Shown here in pieces: positions 1-7,564 of a stretch of 64,000 nucleotides of DNA. Position numbers and translations under genes: made by a program. Each line of letters starts with the position of its first letter. The first letter of the stretch is position 1. The DNA is taken from assembly GCA_041671505.1 (NCBI GenBank), contig JBAZBK010000005.1, positions 62,001 through 126,000 of the forward strand, written 5' to 3'. The notes below the pieces were generated by a model, which was not told the origin of the DNA, made no database searches, and saw only the letters and a list, made by a program, of their open reading frames with translations. This DNA is from JACPDH01 sp041671505. Lineage in GTDB: Bacteria > Acidobacteriota > Thermoanaerobaculia > Gp7-AA8.

Positions 1-567
1 GGTGCAGGAGCCCATCACCGCGGAGATCTGCGGGATCCCGAGGGCCGACATCCGCGCCTGGTTGAAGAAGATCCGCCCGAAGTGCTCGCGGTCGGGAAAC
101 ACTTCAGCCTGCAGCGGAAGGAACGCGCCGCCCGAGTCGACGAGGTAGACGCAGGGAAGATTGTTCGCGAGCGCGACTTCCTGCGCACGGATGTGCTTCT
201 TCACCGTCAGCGGAAGGTACGAGCCGCCTTTCACCGTGGCGTCGTTTGCGATCACGAGGCACTCGCGCCCCTGGATCCGTCCGATGCCCGTGACGACGCC
301 GGCTCCCGGCGCCTCGCCGTCGTACATCTCCCACGCGGCGAGCGGCGAGAGCTCGAGGAAGGGAGTCCCGCCATCGATCAGCTTTGCGATCCGCTCCCGG
401 ACCGGAAGCTTCCCCTGCTCGCGATGGCGCTGGAGGTATCGCGGTCCGCCGCCGAGGCTCGCGGTCTCGAGACGCGCGCGGAGTTGATCGACCAGCGTGG
501 TCATGTGCGCGGAGTTCGCGGCGAAGTCGGGCGAGCCCGTGTCGATGTGCGATTCGATCTGTTCCAT
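1..567 (-). CDS. Methylcrotonyl-CoA carboxylase beta chain (biotin-dependent carboxyltransferase), 5' part only
   Basis: The first 189 codons are present; the gene runs off the window edge. The translation begins MEQIESHIDTGSPDF and carries the N-terminal carboxyltransferase signature of MCC beta chains: a VKGGSYLPLTVKKH segment, LVDSGGAFLPLQAEVFPDR and a final VMGSCT, where the next expected residues form the acyl-CoA-binding AGGAY turn. MCC beta with a biotinylated alpha chain converts 3-methylcrotonyl-CoA to 3-methylglutaconyl-CoA in leucine breakdown. The ATG lies 8 nt after the stop of the hydratase-like gene and is the last visible gene of a four-gene minus-strand operon. Family assignment is secure; propionyl-CoA or geranyl-CoA specificity cannot be fully excluded without the rest of the gene. 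Confidence 0.88.
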   Translation of the reverse strand, partial: MEQIESHIDTGSPDFAANSAHMTTLVDQLRARLETASLGGGPRYLQRHREQGKLPVRERIAKLIDGGTPFLELSPLAAWEMYDGEAPGAGVVTGIGRIQGRECLVIANDATVKGGSYLPLTVKKHIRAQEVALANNLPCVYLVDSGGAFLPLQAEVFPDREHFGRIFFNQARMSALGIPQISAVMGSCT

Positions 568-575
568 GCGGAGGC

Positions 576-1286
576 TCAGTGCTCCTTCGAATTCAGGTGT
601 ATGACGGCGAGCGCCTTCGCGAACGACGCGTGCTGCTCGCCGGGAAGGCCCTGCGGGATTCGCGCGAGCTCTTTCACGAAACGGACTTCCTCGGGGCTGC
701 GATCGCTGATCGCCAGCGCGAGCTCGAGCTCTCCGCCGCGGGTCACCTCCGCGACGACGTCGATGACGTCGTGGTCGAGCGCTTCCGTGGCGCTGAGAAC
801 TCGATTGTCGAGGAAGAGTGCTCGCGCGGACGGCGCGTCGGCGTGCCGCCGCCAGCGCGAGGTTCCGCCGAAGCCGGTGACGATGCCGATCCGCGAGCCG
901 GGATGCGAGAAGCGCGAGCGCGGCGACGCGATCCGGATGTCGAACGCCAGCGCGAGGTCGAGAGCTCCGCCGAAACAATCGCCGTCGATCACCGCGACGG
1001 TGAGGCAGCTCAGCTTCTCGATGCGCGCGAAGAGCGACTGTCCGAGCTCCGAGAATCTCGATGCGTCCTCAGGGGTGAAGCCCTCCATCTCCGCCATGTC
1101 GGCGCCCGCCGCGAAGACCGAGTCGTGCGCGCTGAAGAAGGTGAAGGCTTCGACGTCGGAAGGAAGCTGGTCGAGGAGTGTGTCGAGCTCGAGAAGAGCC
1201 TCCCTGCCGAGCAGGTTCATCCCGGCGTCGTCGAAGGCGATTCCGGCGACACGGTCACGTACCTCGAGCCGAAACCGATCGCTCAA
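576..1286 (-). CDS. Enoyl-CoA hydratase/isomerase family protein (catalytic glutamates not conserved)
   Basis: 236 aa with a crotonase fold. The oxyanion-hole segment FAAGADMAEM (about 58-67) and the conserved GFGGTSR turn are visible. I chose the TTG at 1286 because it overlaps the upstream TGA as TTGA, and because the protein then begins directly at the crotonase fold. In crotonases two Glu residues activate water; here the GGGxEL position reads GGALDL (Asp110) and the PExxLG position reads HPGSRIG (Gly130). Context with MCC beta suggests the 3-methylglutaconyl-CoA hydratase (LiuC) step, but the missing residues make hydratase activity doubtful. It could instead be an isomerase or decarboxylase-type crotonase. 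At 236 aa it is slightly short for the family. Confidence 0.82.
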   Translation of the reverse strand: MSDRFRLEVRDRVAGIAFDDAGMNLLGREALLELDTLLDQLPSDVEAFTFFSAHDSVFAAGADMAEMEGFTPEDASRFSELGQSLFARIEKLSCLTVAVIDGDCFGGALDLALAFDIRIASPRSRFSHPGSRIGIVTGFGGTSRWRRHADAPSARALFLDNRVLSATEALDHDVIDVVAEVTRGGELELALAISDRSPEEVRFVKELARIPQGLPGEQHASFAKALAVIHLNSKEH

Positions 1287-1681
1287 GCGTTGACGGCCTG
1301 TCTGATCGCGGCAACCGCGGCGCTTGTGGGGGTGCCCGGGAGGAAGATCTCGCGGATCCCCATCTCCTTGAGTCGGGCGATGTCCTGCTCCGGAATGATG
1401 CCACCGGCGAAAACGACGATGTCCTGCGCATCTTCCGCCTTGAGGAGGCGCATGATCTCGGGGAAGAGGACGTTGTGGGCGCCGGAGAGAATCGAGAGGC
1501 CGATGGCGTCGACGTCCTCCTGGATCGCGGCGGCGACGATCTGCTCCGGCGTTTGGCGAAGGCCGGTGTAGATCACCTCCATGCCCGCGTCGCGAAGCGC
1601 GCGCGCGACGACTTTCGCGCCGCGGTCGTGGCCGTCGAGGCCGGGCTTCGCGATGAGAACCCTGATTTTGCGATCGGTCAT
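1283..1681 (-). CDS. Methylmalonyl-CoA mutase, stand-alone B12-binding subunit
   Basis: 132 aa, entirely a cobalamin-binding Rossmann domain. The lower axial ligand motif DxHxxG is present (Asp16, His18, Gly21 in GLDGHDRG), followed by the SILSGAH and FAGGIIP segments typical of the small subunit or C-terminal domain of methylmalonyl-CoA mutase. It would pair with a separate large TIM-barrel subunit not encoded here, interconverting methylmalonyl-CoA and succinyl-CoA or a related carbon-skeleton isomer pair. The ATG overlaps the stop of the GNAT gene (ATGA) and its own stop overlaps the hydratase TTG, so the three genes are translationally coupled. Confidence 0.93.
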   Translation of the reverse strand: MTDRKIRVLIAKPGLDGHDRGAKVVARALRDAGMEVIYTGLRQTPEQIVAAAIQEDVDAIGLSILSGAHNVLFPEIMRLLKAEDAQDIVVFAGGIIPEQDIARLKEMGIREIFLPGTPTSAAVAAIRQAVNA

Positions 1682-2220
1682 GACGTTGCTCCTTCGACCG
1701 GCGGGCGGTCGGCGAAAATCGAGAGGATGACGATGTCGTGGTATGCGCCTTCGCGGAAGAACTCCCCACGGAGACGCCCTTCCTCGACGAACCCGAGCGA
1801 TTCGAGAAGGTGGCACGCCCGCTCGTTGTAGGCGAATACGTTGATGCGGAGCTTCCGGAGGTTCATCTCGCCGAAGGCGAAACTGGCCAGCGCCTGTACG
1901 GCGTCGCGGCCGAAGCCGCGGTTCCACGCGCTCGGCTCGCCGATGAACATTCCGAAGAGCGAGGTGCGCGAGACCCAGTCGATCTCGTGCAGCGAGGCGT
2001 TTCCGATGTGATGACGGTCTTCCTTCCGCTCGATCGCGAAATGACGCTCGGTCTGCGTTTCGACGACCGCCCGCTCGAGCCACGCCGCTTCCTGCTGGAA
2101 CGGCATCGGATAGCGCGTCTTGAGCGTCCGCACGATCGACGGGTCGTTCATCCAGCGAAAACAGCGCTCCAGATCGTGGACCTCGAGCGCGCGCAGAATC
2201 GTCTTCTCGCCGGCGATCAT
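1678..2220 (-). CDS. GNAT family N-acetyltransferase (RimJ/RimL-like)
   Basis: 180 aa. The sequence starts MIAGEKTILRALEVHDLERC, the usual beta-1/alpha-1 of RimJ/RimL acetyltransferases. The acetyl-CoA loop (SAWNRGFGRDAVQAL) and the conserved NERACHLLESLGFVEEG follow. I chose the ATG at 2220 because GGGGAGG sits 9 nt upstream and the fold starts there. A second in-frame ATG at 2280 lies 10 nt after a TATAAT and could be a leaderless start adding 20 residues. It is first in the operon with the B12-binding subunit; the substrate is unknown. Confidence 0.85.
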   Translation of the reverse strand: MIAGEKTILRALEVHDLERCFRWMNDPSIVRTLKTRYPMPFQQEAAWLERAVVETQTERHFAIERKEDRHHIGNASLHEIDWVSRTSLFGMFIGEPSAWNRGFGRDAVQALASFAFGEMNLRKLRINVFAYNERACHLLESLGFVEEGRLRGEFFREGAYHDIVILSIFADRPPVEGATS

Positions 2221-2290
2221 GAAGCGTCGCCTCCCCTGTTCTTCCGGGCCCGGAAGAAGGCCTCGTTCCGTAAGTGCCATACCGCCGAGG

Positions 2291-2296
2291 ATTATA
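2291..2296 (-). promoter_or_regulatory. -10 element (TATAAT) for the GNAT/mutase/carboxylase operon
   Basis: On the minus strand the sequence reads GCATATAATCC, a consensus -10 box. No convincing -35 is seen. It predicts a start of transcription near 2284, giving either a roughly 60-nt leader to the Shine-Dalgarno-equipped ATG at 2220 or a nearly leaderless message for the ATG at 2280. Confidence 0.6.
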
Positions 2297-2337
2297 TGCG
2301 GATCGATCCGATTCGCCACCCGCCGGGGACGAGCCCC

Positions 2338-2343
2338 TATAAT
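2338..2343 (+). promoter_or_regulatory. -10 element (TATAAT) for NDH-2
   Basis: CCCCTATAATCGG lies 25 nt before the NDH-2 ATG. With the minus-strand TATAAT at 2291-2296 it forms a compact divergent promoter pair. There is no clear -35 hexamer. Confidence 0.55.
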
Positions 2344-2368
2344 CGGCGTATTCGATCCGGATGACTCG

Positions 2369-3640
2369 ATGACGACGGGCAGCCCGAGCACCCCGCGCGT
2401 GGTGATCATCGGCGGAGGCTTCGCCGGCCTCTACGCCGCGAAGCGCTTCGCGCGCGCGCCGGTCGCCGTCACCGTCGTCGACCGGCGCAACCATCACCTC
2501 TTCCAACCGCTCCTCTACCAGGTCGCGACGGCGGCGCTGAACCCGTCCGACATCGCGGCGCCGATTCGCACGATCCTCCGTGGGCAGCGCAACACCCGCG
2601 TGATCCTCGGTGACGTCACCGCCATCGACACGAAGAATCGAGTCGTAACGATGACCGACGGGCCGCTCGCGTTCGACTACCTGATCGTGGCAACCGGCGC
2701 AACTCACTCGTACTTCGGGAACGATCAATGGGAGCCCTTCGCTCCCGGGCTCAAGAGCATCGAGGATGCTCTCGAGATCCGGAAGCGGGTGCTCCTGGCG
2801 TACGAAGCGGCGGAGAAGGAGTCCGACCCCGCGGGGCGCGACGCTCTCCTGACATTCGTCGTCGTCGGCGGAGGGCCGACGGGTGCCGAGCTCGCAGGCG
2901 CGCTTGCGGAGATCGGCCGTCACGCGATGGAGCGCGACTTCCGCGCCATCGACCCGGCGTCGGTCCGCGTGATCCTCGTCGAAGGAATCGATCGCGTGCT
3001 CTCATCGTTCGACGCGTCGCTTTCACGGAGCGCCGAGGAACAGTTGACGAGGATCGGGGTCGAGGTCAGGACGAACTGCCGCGTGACTGCGATCGACGAC
3101 CGCGGCGTGACGATGGGAGACGAGACGATCGCGGCTGCGACGGTGCTCTGGGGCGCCGGCGTTCAGGCGTCACCCGTGGCGAAGTTCCTCGGGGTTCCAC
3201 TCGACAAGGCAGGTCGCGTCATCGTCGAGCGCGATCTCTCGATTCCCGGCTCACCGGAAGTGTTCGTCGCGGGCGATCTGGCGCACTTCGAGCAGGACGG
3301 AAGGCTCCTGCCGGGAGTGGCGCAGCCGGCGATGCAGGGAGGCGTGCACGCGGCGGCGAACATCGTGAGGCGGATCCGGGGAGAGGGGACGCTTCCGTTC
3401 CGCTACCACGACAAGGGGTCGATGGCGACGATCGGCCGCGCCGCTGCGATCGCCCAGTTCCGGCGGCTCAAGCTGAGCGGACTTCCCGCCTGGCTGGCGT
3501 GGCTCTTCGTGCACATCGTTTTTCTCATCGGATTCCGCAACCGGACCCTCGTGCTGATCCAGTGGGCCTGGGCCTACCTCACCTTCCAGCGAGGCGCGCG
3601 CCTGATCACCGGCGAAGTGAAGTACGGAAGACAGGAGTGA
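2369..3640 (+). CDS. NAD(P)/FAD-dependent oxidoreductase, type II NADH dehydrogenase (NDH-2)
   Basis: 423 aa. Two Rossmann dinucleotide-binding motifs are visible: GGGFAG at 15-20 (FAD) and GGGPTG at 167-172 (NADH). The NDH-2 hallmarks FQPLLYQVATAALNPSDIA, an ATGATHSYFGND segment and a late VFVAGDLAH FAD motif are present. The hydrophobic C-terminal tail (about 365-420, WLAWLFVHIVFLIG) is the usual membrane anchor. It passes electrons from NADH to quinone without pumping protons. The ATG at 2369 puts the Rossmann fold ten residues in; an upstream ATG at 2361 is in another frame. Confidence 0.93.
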   Translation: MTTGSPSTPRVVIIGGGFAGLYAAKRFARAPVAVTVVDRRNHHLFQPLLYQVATAALNPSDIAAPIRTILRGQRNTRVILGDVTAIDTKNRVVTMTDGPLAFDYLIVATGATHSYFGNDQWEPFAPGLKSIEDALEIRKRVLLAYEAAEKESDPAGRDALLTFVVVGGGPTGAELAGALAEIGRHAMERDFRAIDPASVRVILVEGIDRVLSSFDASLSRSAEEQLTRIGVEVRTNCRVTAIDDRGVTMGDETIAAATVLWGAGVQASPVAKFLGVPLDKAGRVIVERDLSIPGSPEVFVAGDLAHFEQDGRLLPGVAQPAMQGGVHAAANIVRRIRGEGTLPFRYHDKGSMATIGRAAAIAQFRRLKLSGLPAWLAWLFVHIVFLIGFRNRTLVLIQWAWAYLTFQRGARLITGEVKYGRQE

Positions 3641-3766
3641 AATCGGAATGCGGAAGGGATCGCGGCCTAACGGTGAACCGGCCGACTCCGCAGTGAAGCG
3701 CCAAGGTCGGCCTCGAATCCTCGGCAGCGTGCGCACGCGGAATCCGCAACGGTCTGCAACCTGCGC

Positions 3767-3772
3767 TAAAAT
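3767..3772 (+). promoter_or_regulatory. -10 element (TAAAAT) 6 nt before the antitoxin ATG
   Basis: GCGCTAAAATAGACCC ends 6 nt before the ATG at 3779 and no Shine-Dalgarno is present, so transcription should start at or within a base of the start codon (leaderless). The promoter lies in the 138-nt gap after NDH-2. Confidence 0.6.
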
Positions 3773-3778
3773 AGACCC

Positions 3779-3964
3779 ATGGACGCCGCGAAAGAGCAGG
3801 TGAAACAGATCCTCGAACTGCTCCCCGAGGACGCCTCCCTCGAGGATATCCAGTACCACATCTACGTCCGTCAGAGAATCGAGCAGGGATTGGCTGACGG
3901 GTCGGCAGGCAGAGTGGTCGCTCACGCCGAAGTGGTGCGTCGCCTCCAAAAATGGACGAGTTAG
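3779..3964 (+). CDS. Type II toxin-antitoxin system antitoxin (ParD/RelB-like)
   Basis: 61 aa, acidic and helical (MDAAKEQVKQILELLPEDAS, then DIQYHIYVRQRIEQGLADG). This is a common small antitoxin type found directly before ParE/RelE toxins: a short N-terminal helix pair, then a 'YVRQRIEQGLADG..HAEV' segment that resembles the AbrB-independent 'addiction module' antitoxins. The last 13 nt overlap the toxin start, the usual coupling for TA pairs. The message appears leaderless. Confidence 0.82.
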   Translation: MDAAKEQVKQILELLPEDASLEDIQYHIYVRQRIEQGLADGSAGRVVAHAEVVRRLQKWTS

Positions 3965-4263
3965 GCGTCGAATGGGCTGAATCGGCCCTCCGGGCGCTCG
4001 AAGAGGCCGCCGAGTACATATCGAAAGACTCCCCGGCCTACGCCGCCGTGCTCGTCGTCGGTGCTATTCAACGAGCTGAATCACTGGCTCGTTTTCCGCA
4101 ACGCGGCCGAGCGGTGCCGGAGTATCGGGATGCCGAGGTACGTGAGGTTTTCGTCGGTAGCTATCGCCTGATCTACCGGATTCTTCCGGAACGGGTACTG
4201 ATCCTCGCGTTCGTGCATTCCGCACGAGACCTTGCCGGAATTCTCACGAGGTCCCCCGAGTAG
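3952..4263 (+). CDS. Type II toxin, RelE/ParE family
   Basis: 103 aa. It has the ParE/RelE layout: N-terminal helical hairpin (WAESALRALEEAAEYISKDSP), then the AESLARFPQRGRAVPEY loop, the strand REVFVGSYRLIYRIL and a final ILAFVHSARDL. ParE proteins poison gyrase and RelE proteins cut ribosome-bound mRNA; the sequence alone does not say which. The RLIYRI strand and terminal histidine (FVHSARD) are the conserved family features. The gene overlaps the antitoxin by 13 nt. Confidence 0.9.
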   Translation: MDELGVEWAESALRALEEAAEYISKDSPAYAAVLVVGAIQRAESLARFPQRGRAVPEYRDAEVREVFVGSYRLIYRILPERVLILAFVHSARDLAGILTRSPE

Positions 4264-4333
4264 GGCACACGGGGCGTCGCGCCACGCGATCTGCACAGCC
4301 GGGACACTCAGACGGCAAATCCGATATCCAAAA

Positions 4334-5761
4334 TCACTCCGCGATCGCGATGACGATCCGATCGATCGCCTTCGTCACCTCGCGCGTCGGCGCGATGTGG
4401 TTGTTCACGAAGATCGCGAAGTAGAGCGGCGAGCCGTCGGTCCGATAGACCCATCCTGCGAGGCCTGCGACGCCGTCGATCGTTCCCGTCTTGCCGAAGA
4501 GCCTCGCGCGGAGCGGCAGGAGCCGCTTGCGCAGCGTCCCCTCCTCTCCGGGTCTCGCGAGGGAGCTCTCCCAGAGCTCGCGGCCGCCCGGCGCGATGCG
4601 CGCGTAGCGAAGGAGCTCGACGGTCGAACGCGCGGTGACGAGATTCTCGGGTGACAGGCCCGCGCCGTCGTCGAAGCGGAAACTCGAAGGCTCGAGCCCG
4701 ACGCGCTGCGTGAGAAATTCGCGTTCCATTGCGAGGCTGCCCCTCCACGACGCGACGCCATCCCAGCGCGAAACTCGCTTGAAGAGCATCTCGGCGTAGA
4801 GATTCGAACTGTTGGCGAGAACGTTGCCGAGCAGGGCGCCGACGGGCGGCGAGTCGATGCGTGCGAGCAGCGTTCCGCGCCTCGCCCCCCGTTTCCGCTC
4901 GACGGAGAGCTTCCCCGCCGTGATTCCGGCCTCCGACAGTGCGACCCGAAACGCATCACCCAGCGCCGCCGCCGGTTCGCGTTGCGCGAGAAAGACCGTG
5001 TCGCGCGCGACGTCGCGCATCGATCCTCGCGCCGTAACCTCACGCAGGCCCGTAAGCTCGACGTCGAGCGGCGCGTCGCCGCAATCGGTCGCGATCTTCG
5101 CAGCGATCCAGGGTGGATCGACCTCGACGACCGGCTTTCCGCATCCGCGTGGCACGACGAGCGCGGCGACCGTGTTTTCGTTGAACGCGGCCGCGTCGAC
5201 CGGCGCAGCGTACGAGAAGCGAAGGTTGTCCGACTTCCATCCTCCGCCGATCAGATCCGACTCGAACGCGGAGACGTCGACGACGATGCCGTCGCGAAGC
5301 GAACGGATCCCTCGCCGTTCGAGCTCCCTTGCTACGGGGCGAAGCCGGACGAGCCGGTCGGTTTCGTACTCCCAGCGACCGCCGAACGTCGGATCGCCGT
5401 TTGCCACCACGACGAGCGCTCCCTGCCACGCTCCGCGCGGTCCCGCCTTCCCCGTCAGGTAGACCTCGGTGGCGATCGGCTGCGCCAGATCCTCGCACTC
5501 GTCGACGAGCGCCGCGGTGAAAAGCTTCCGGACCGAGCCGGTCGCCATCAGCTGATCGGGGTTCCTCGATGCGATCGCGCGCCCCTCCGCATCGCGGACG
5601 TCGAACGCCCAGAGTGCGCGTCCGAGCAACGGGTCTGCATCGATCTCCGCGAGCACGGAGGAGAGCTCGTCGGCCGCAGCGGGCACCGCAACCAGCAGCA
5701 CGAACGCCAGGAGGGCGCCGATCGACCGACATCGGCCGCTGTTTTCGTTCGAAACGCGCAC
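4334..5761 (-). CDS. dacB: D-alanyl-D-alanine carboxypeptidase/endopeptidase (PBP4 family)
   Basis: 475 aa with a signal peptide (LLAFVLLVAVPAAADE). All three penicillin-binding motifs are present and correctly ordered: SVRK (SxxK, 76-79), SSN (318-320) and KTG (424-426). The long stretch between SxxK and SxN fits the class C/PBP4 insertion. It trims or cleaves peptidoglycan cross-links in the periplasm. The GTG at 5761 is chosen because a TATTCT hexamer ends 6 nt upstream, matching the leaderless pattern of neighbouring genes. It is divergent from the ketosynthase with only 39 nt between the starts. Confidence 0.93.
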   Translation of the reverse strand: MRVSNENSGRCRSIGALLAFVLLVAVPAAADELSSVLAEIDADPLLGRALWAFDVRDAEGRAIASRNPDQLMATGSVRKLFTAALVDECEDLAQPIATEVYLTGKAGPRGAWQGALVVVANGDPTFGGRWEYETDRLVRLRPVARELERRGIRSLRDGIVVDVSAFESDLIGGGWKSDNLRFSYAAPVDAAAFNENTVAALVVPRGCGKPVVEVDPPWIAAKIATDCGDAPLDVELTGLREVTARGSMRDVARDTVFLAQREPAAALGDAFRVALSEAGITAGKLSVERKRGARRGTLLARIDSPPVGALLGNVLANSSNLYAEMLFKRVSRWDGVASWRGSLAMEREFLTQRVGLEPSSFRFDDGAGLSPENLVTARSTVELLRYARIAPGGRELWESSLARPGEEGTLRKRLLPLRARLFGKTGTIDGVAGLAGWVYRTDGSPLYFAIFVNNHIAPTREVTKAIDRIVIAIAE

Positions 5762-5767
5762 GCGAGA

Positions 5768-5773
5768 AGAATA
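5768..5773 (-). promoter_or_regulatory. -10 element (TATTCT) 6 nt before the dacB GTG
   Basis: On the minus strand CGCCTATTCTTCTCGC precedes the GTG with a 6-nt gap and no Shine-Dalgarno. It is placed back to back with the ketosynthase TACAAT in a 39-nt intergenic region. Confidence 0.45.
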
Positions 5774-5785
5774 GGCGAATTCGAT

Positions 5786-5791
5786 TACAAT
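5786..5791 (+). promoter_or_regulatory. -10 element (TACAAT) 9 nt before the ketosynthase ATG
   Basis: CGATTACAATGCGCG; the hexamer ends 9 nt before the ATG at 5801 and there is no Shine-Dalgarno, predicting a leader of at most about 3 nt. Confidence 0.5.
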
Positions 5792-5800
5792 GCGCGTCCC

Positions 5801-7417
5801 ATGAAGCGCCAGAAGCGAATTGGAATCTTCGGTTGGGGTCTGGTCGCCCCGAAATCACGCGATATCAATGCTTTCGAAGCGAACCTCGAGTCGACCGGAA
5901 CCTGGCTCGCCCCGTTCGATGGCTTCGGCCCGTCGAACTTCCTGACGGGCACTCCCGAGTTCGAGCTCGAGGCCTACCGGCCCTGGTTCGATGCCCGTTT
6001 CCCGCCGTCGCGCTTCGGGCAGTTCCGCGACAAGATGGGACCGATGGTGCAGTACGCCGTCGGATCGTTCATTCAAGCGCTCGGCCAGAACGAAGGAATG
6101 GAACGGTACCTTCAGTCGCTCGGCGACTCTTGCCACGTCTACGTTGGCACCGGTCTCGGCGAGATCACGGTGCAGCATCAGCAGTCGCTCAACTTCGAGC
6201 GCGCGAAGAGAGTCTGGGACGCCTTCTGGGCCGCCCCCGAGCGCTGTGAAGCACACCGGAAGCACATCGAAGGCGACCTCGACCCGGCGGCGCCGGTGGA
6301 CCCCGCGACACTGGAGACGGGCTCCGAAGAGTGGTTCGACGCGAAGTCCTCCTGGAATGCGTACTGGGCCGGCCGTAGCGAGGCGCTCCGCGAATACCTG
6401 CGCCAGGCCGCGGAGATCCAGTCGGAATCGGTGCCTCCGGGGGCGGGAACCGGCAAGCTCAACACGATCCGTCAGAAGCTCTCGAAGGTGCGCGCGCTCA
6501 ACAAGCAGTGGGGCTGCCCCGAGGAGCCGTGGGCTTCGGTTTCGCCTAACATCCTCTGGAACATCGCGAACATTCCCGCCGCCCAGATCTCGATGGTCGG
6601 TCACATCATGGGCCCGGCATTCGCGCCGATCGCCGCATGTGCGTCGTTCGGTATCGCGCTCCGCATGGGTCTCGACGCGATCGAGCTCGGGCACGCTAAG
6701 GCCGTCGTGGTCGGCATGACCGATCCGCCGCCGCATCCCGTGATCATCTCCGCCTTCTACAACGCCAACGTGGTTGCCGCCGATCGCGAGGTCTCCCGTC
6801 CGATGACCGGCCTCAAGGGAACGCACGTTTCCGGCGGCTCCTGCGTCTGGATCATCGGCGACGCCGAGGAGATGCTGGCGCAAGGCTTCCGCCCGGTCGG
6901 CATGGAAATCGTCGAAGTCGGCACGTCGTCCGACGCACACCACATCATCACTCCCTCGAAAGACGGGCCGCAGATCGCGATGACGAGGGCGATGGAGACC
7001 GTCGACAAGTCGGAGATCTGGACCTGGGACATGCACGCCACCGCGACTCCGGGCGACGCGACCGAAGTCGAGCACTCGCTCGAGATGCTCGACCCTTCGG
7101 TCGTCTTCACCGCGCGCAAGGGAACCTTCGGCCACGGCATGTCGGTCGGCGGCGGATGGGAGCTCACCGCTCAGCATCTCGGCATGGCGAAGGGGCACCT
7201 TTTCCCGATCGACCTCGCTCCGGAAGAAGTCCACGCCGATGTCGCGCAGCACCACGCGAATTTCGTGATGAAGCGCGGCTGCGACACGAAGCAACTCGCC
7301 GGCGGCAAGCTCAGCATGGGCATCGGCGGCGTGAACTCGTGCGTGATCAGCCGCCCGTGGGACCAGAGCTGGGTGAAGGAACATTTCAGGCCGGCGGAGC
7401 CGAAAACGAGCGAGTAA
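5801..7417 (+). CDS. Beta-ketoacyl synthase family protein with a large insertion
   Basis: 538 aa, thiolase-fold condensing enzyme. The active-site Cys280 lies in AACASFGIALRMGLDAI. The first histidine is His412 (MHATATPGDATE) and the second is His445 (with Lys440, ARKGTFGHGMSVGGG). This is the Cys-His-His triad of KAS I/II. Between the N-terminal strands and the Cys there is a charged, tryptophan-rich insertion (about 130-245, rich in W, E, R), making the protein some 120 residues longer than a typical FabF. No ACP, ketoreductase or other fatty-acid gene is adjacent. A condensing role is inferred from the triad; the substrate is unknown. Confidence 0.88.
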   Translation: MKRQKRIGIFGWGLVAPKSRDINAFEANLESTGTWLAPFDGFGPSNFLTGTPEFELEAYRPWFDARFPPSRFGQFRDKMGPMVQYAVGSFIQALGQNEGMERYLQSLGDSCHVYVGTGLGEITVQHQQSLNFERAKRVWDAFWAAPERCEAHRKHIEGDLDPAAPVDPATLETGSEEWFDAKSSWNAYWAGRSEALREYLRQAAEIQSESVPPGAGTGKLNTIRQKLSKVRALNKQWGCPEEPWASVSPNILWNIANIPAAQISMVGHIMGPAFAPIAACASFGIALRMGLDAIELGHAKAVVVGMTDPPPHPVIISAFYNANVVAADREVSRPMTGLKGTHVSGGSCVWIIGDAEEMLAQGFRPVGMEIVEVGTSSDAHHIITPSKDGPQIAMTRAMETVDKSEIWTWDMHATATPGDATEVEHSLEMLDPSVVFTARKGTFGHGMSVGGGWELTAQHLGMAKGHLFPIDLAPEEVHADVAQHHANFVMKRGCDTKQLAGGKLSMGIGGVNSCVISRPWDQSWVKEHFRPAEPKTSE

Positions 7418-7534
7418 GCGGCCTGCACGCAGGCCGGCGGCCGTTCAGTGCCGGCGCCCGCAACCCGCGCTTCCGCTCGATCCGTCACCTCGAACACCCG
7501 TCGGCATCACAGCGCGAGGGGCGCGTGGCATTGC

Positions 7535-7540
7535 TATCGT
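7535..7540 (+). promoter_or_regulatory. Possible extended -10 (TGC-TATCGT) for the sensor-polyferredoxin fusion
   Basis: ATTGCTATCGTCG lies 24 nt before the ATG at 7565, and ACGGAGATATCGCC provides a GGAG Shine-Dalgarno 10 nt before it. No FNR/CRP-type palindrome or -24/-12 sigma-54 element was found in the 147-nt intergenic region. Confidence 0.35.
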
Positions 7541-7564
7541 CGTCGTGACAACGGAGATATCGCC

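Noticed and set aside
82..1571. Two long plus-strand frames over the acyl-CoA operon
   Set aside because: Low-complexity Arg/Ser-rich shadows of four minus-strand genes with recognisable motifs.
5855..7384. A 509-codon open frame opposite the ketosynthase
   Set aside because: Antisense shadow with no recognisable motif; the plus strand carries a complete ketosynthase triad.
7418..7564. FNR/CRP operator or sigma-54 promoter before the sensor-polyferredoxin fusion
   Set aside because: No TTGAT-N4-ATCAA, TGTGA-N6-TCACA or GG-N10-GC element could be found.
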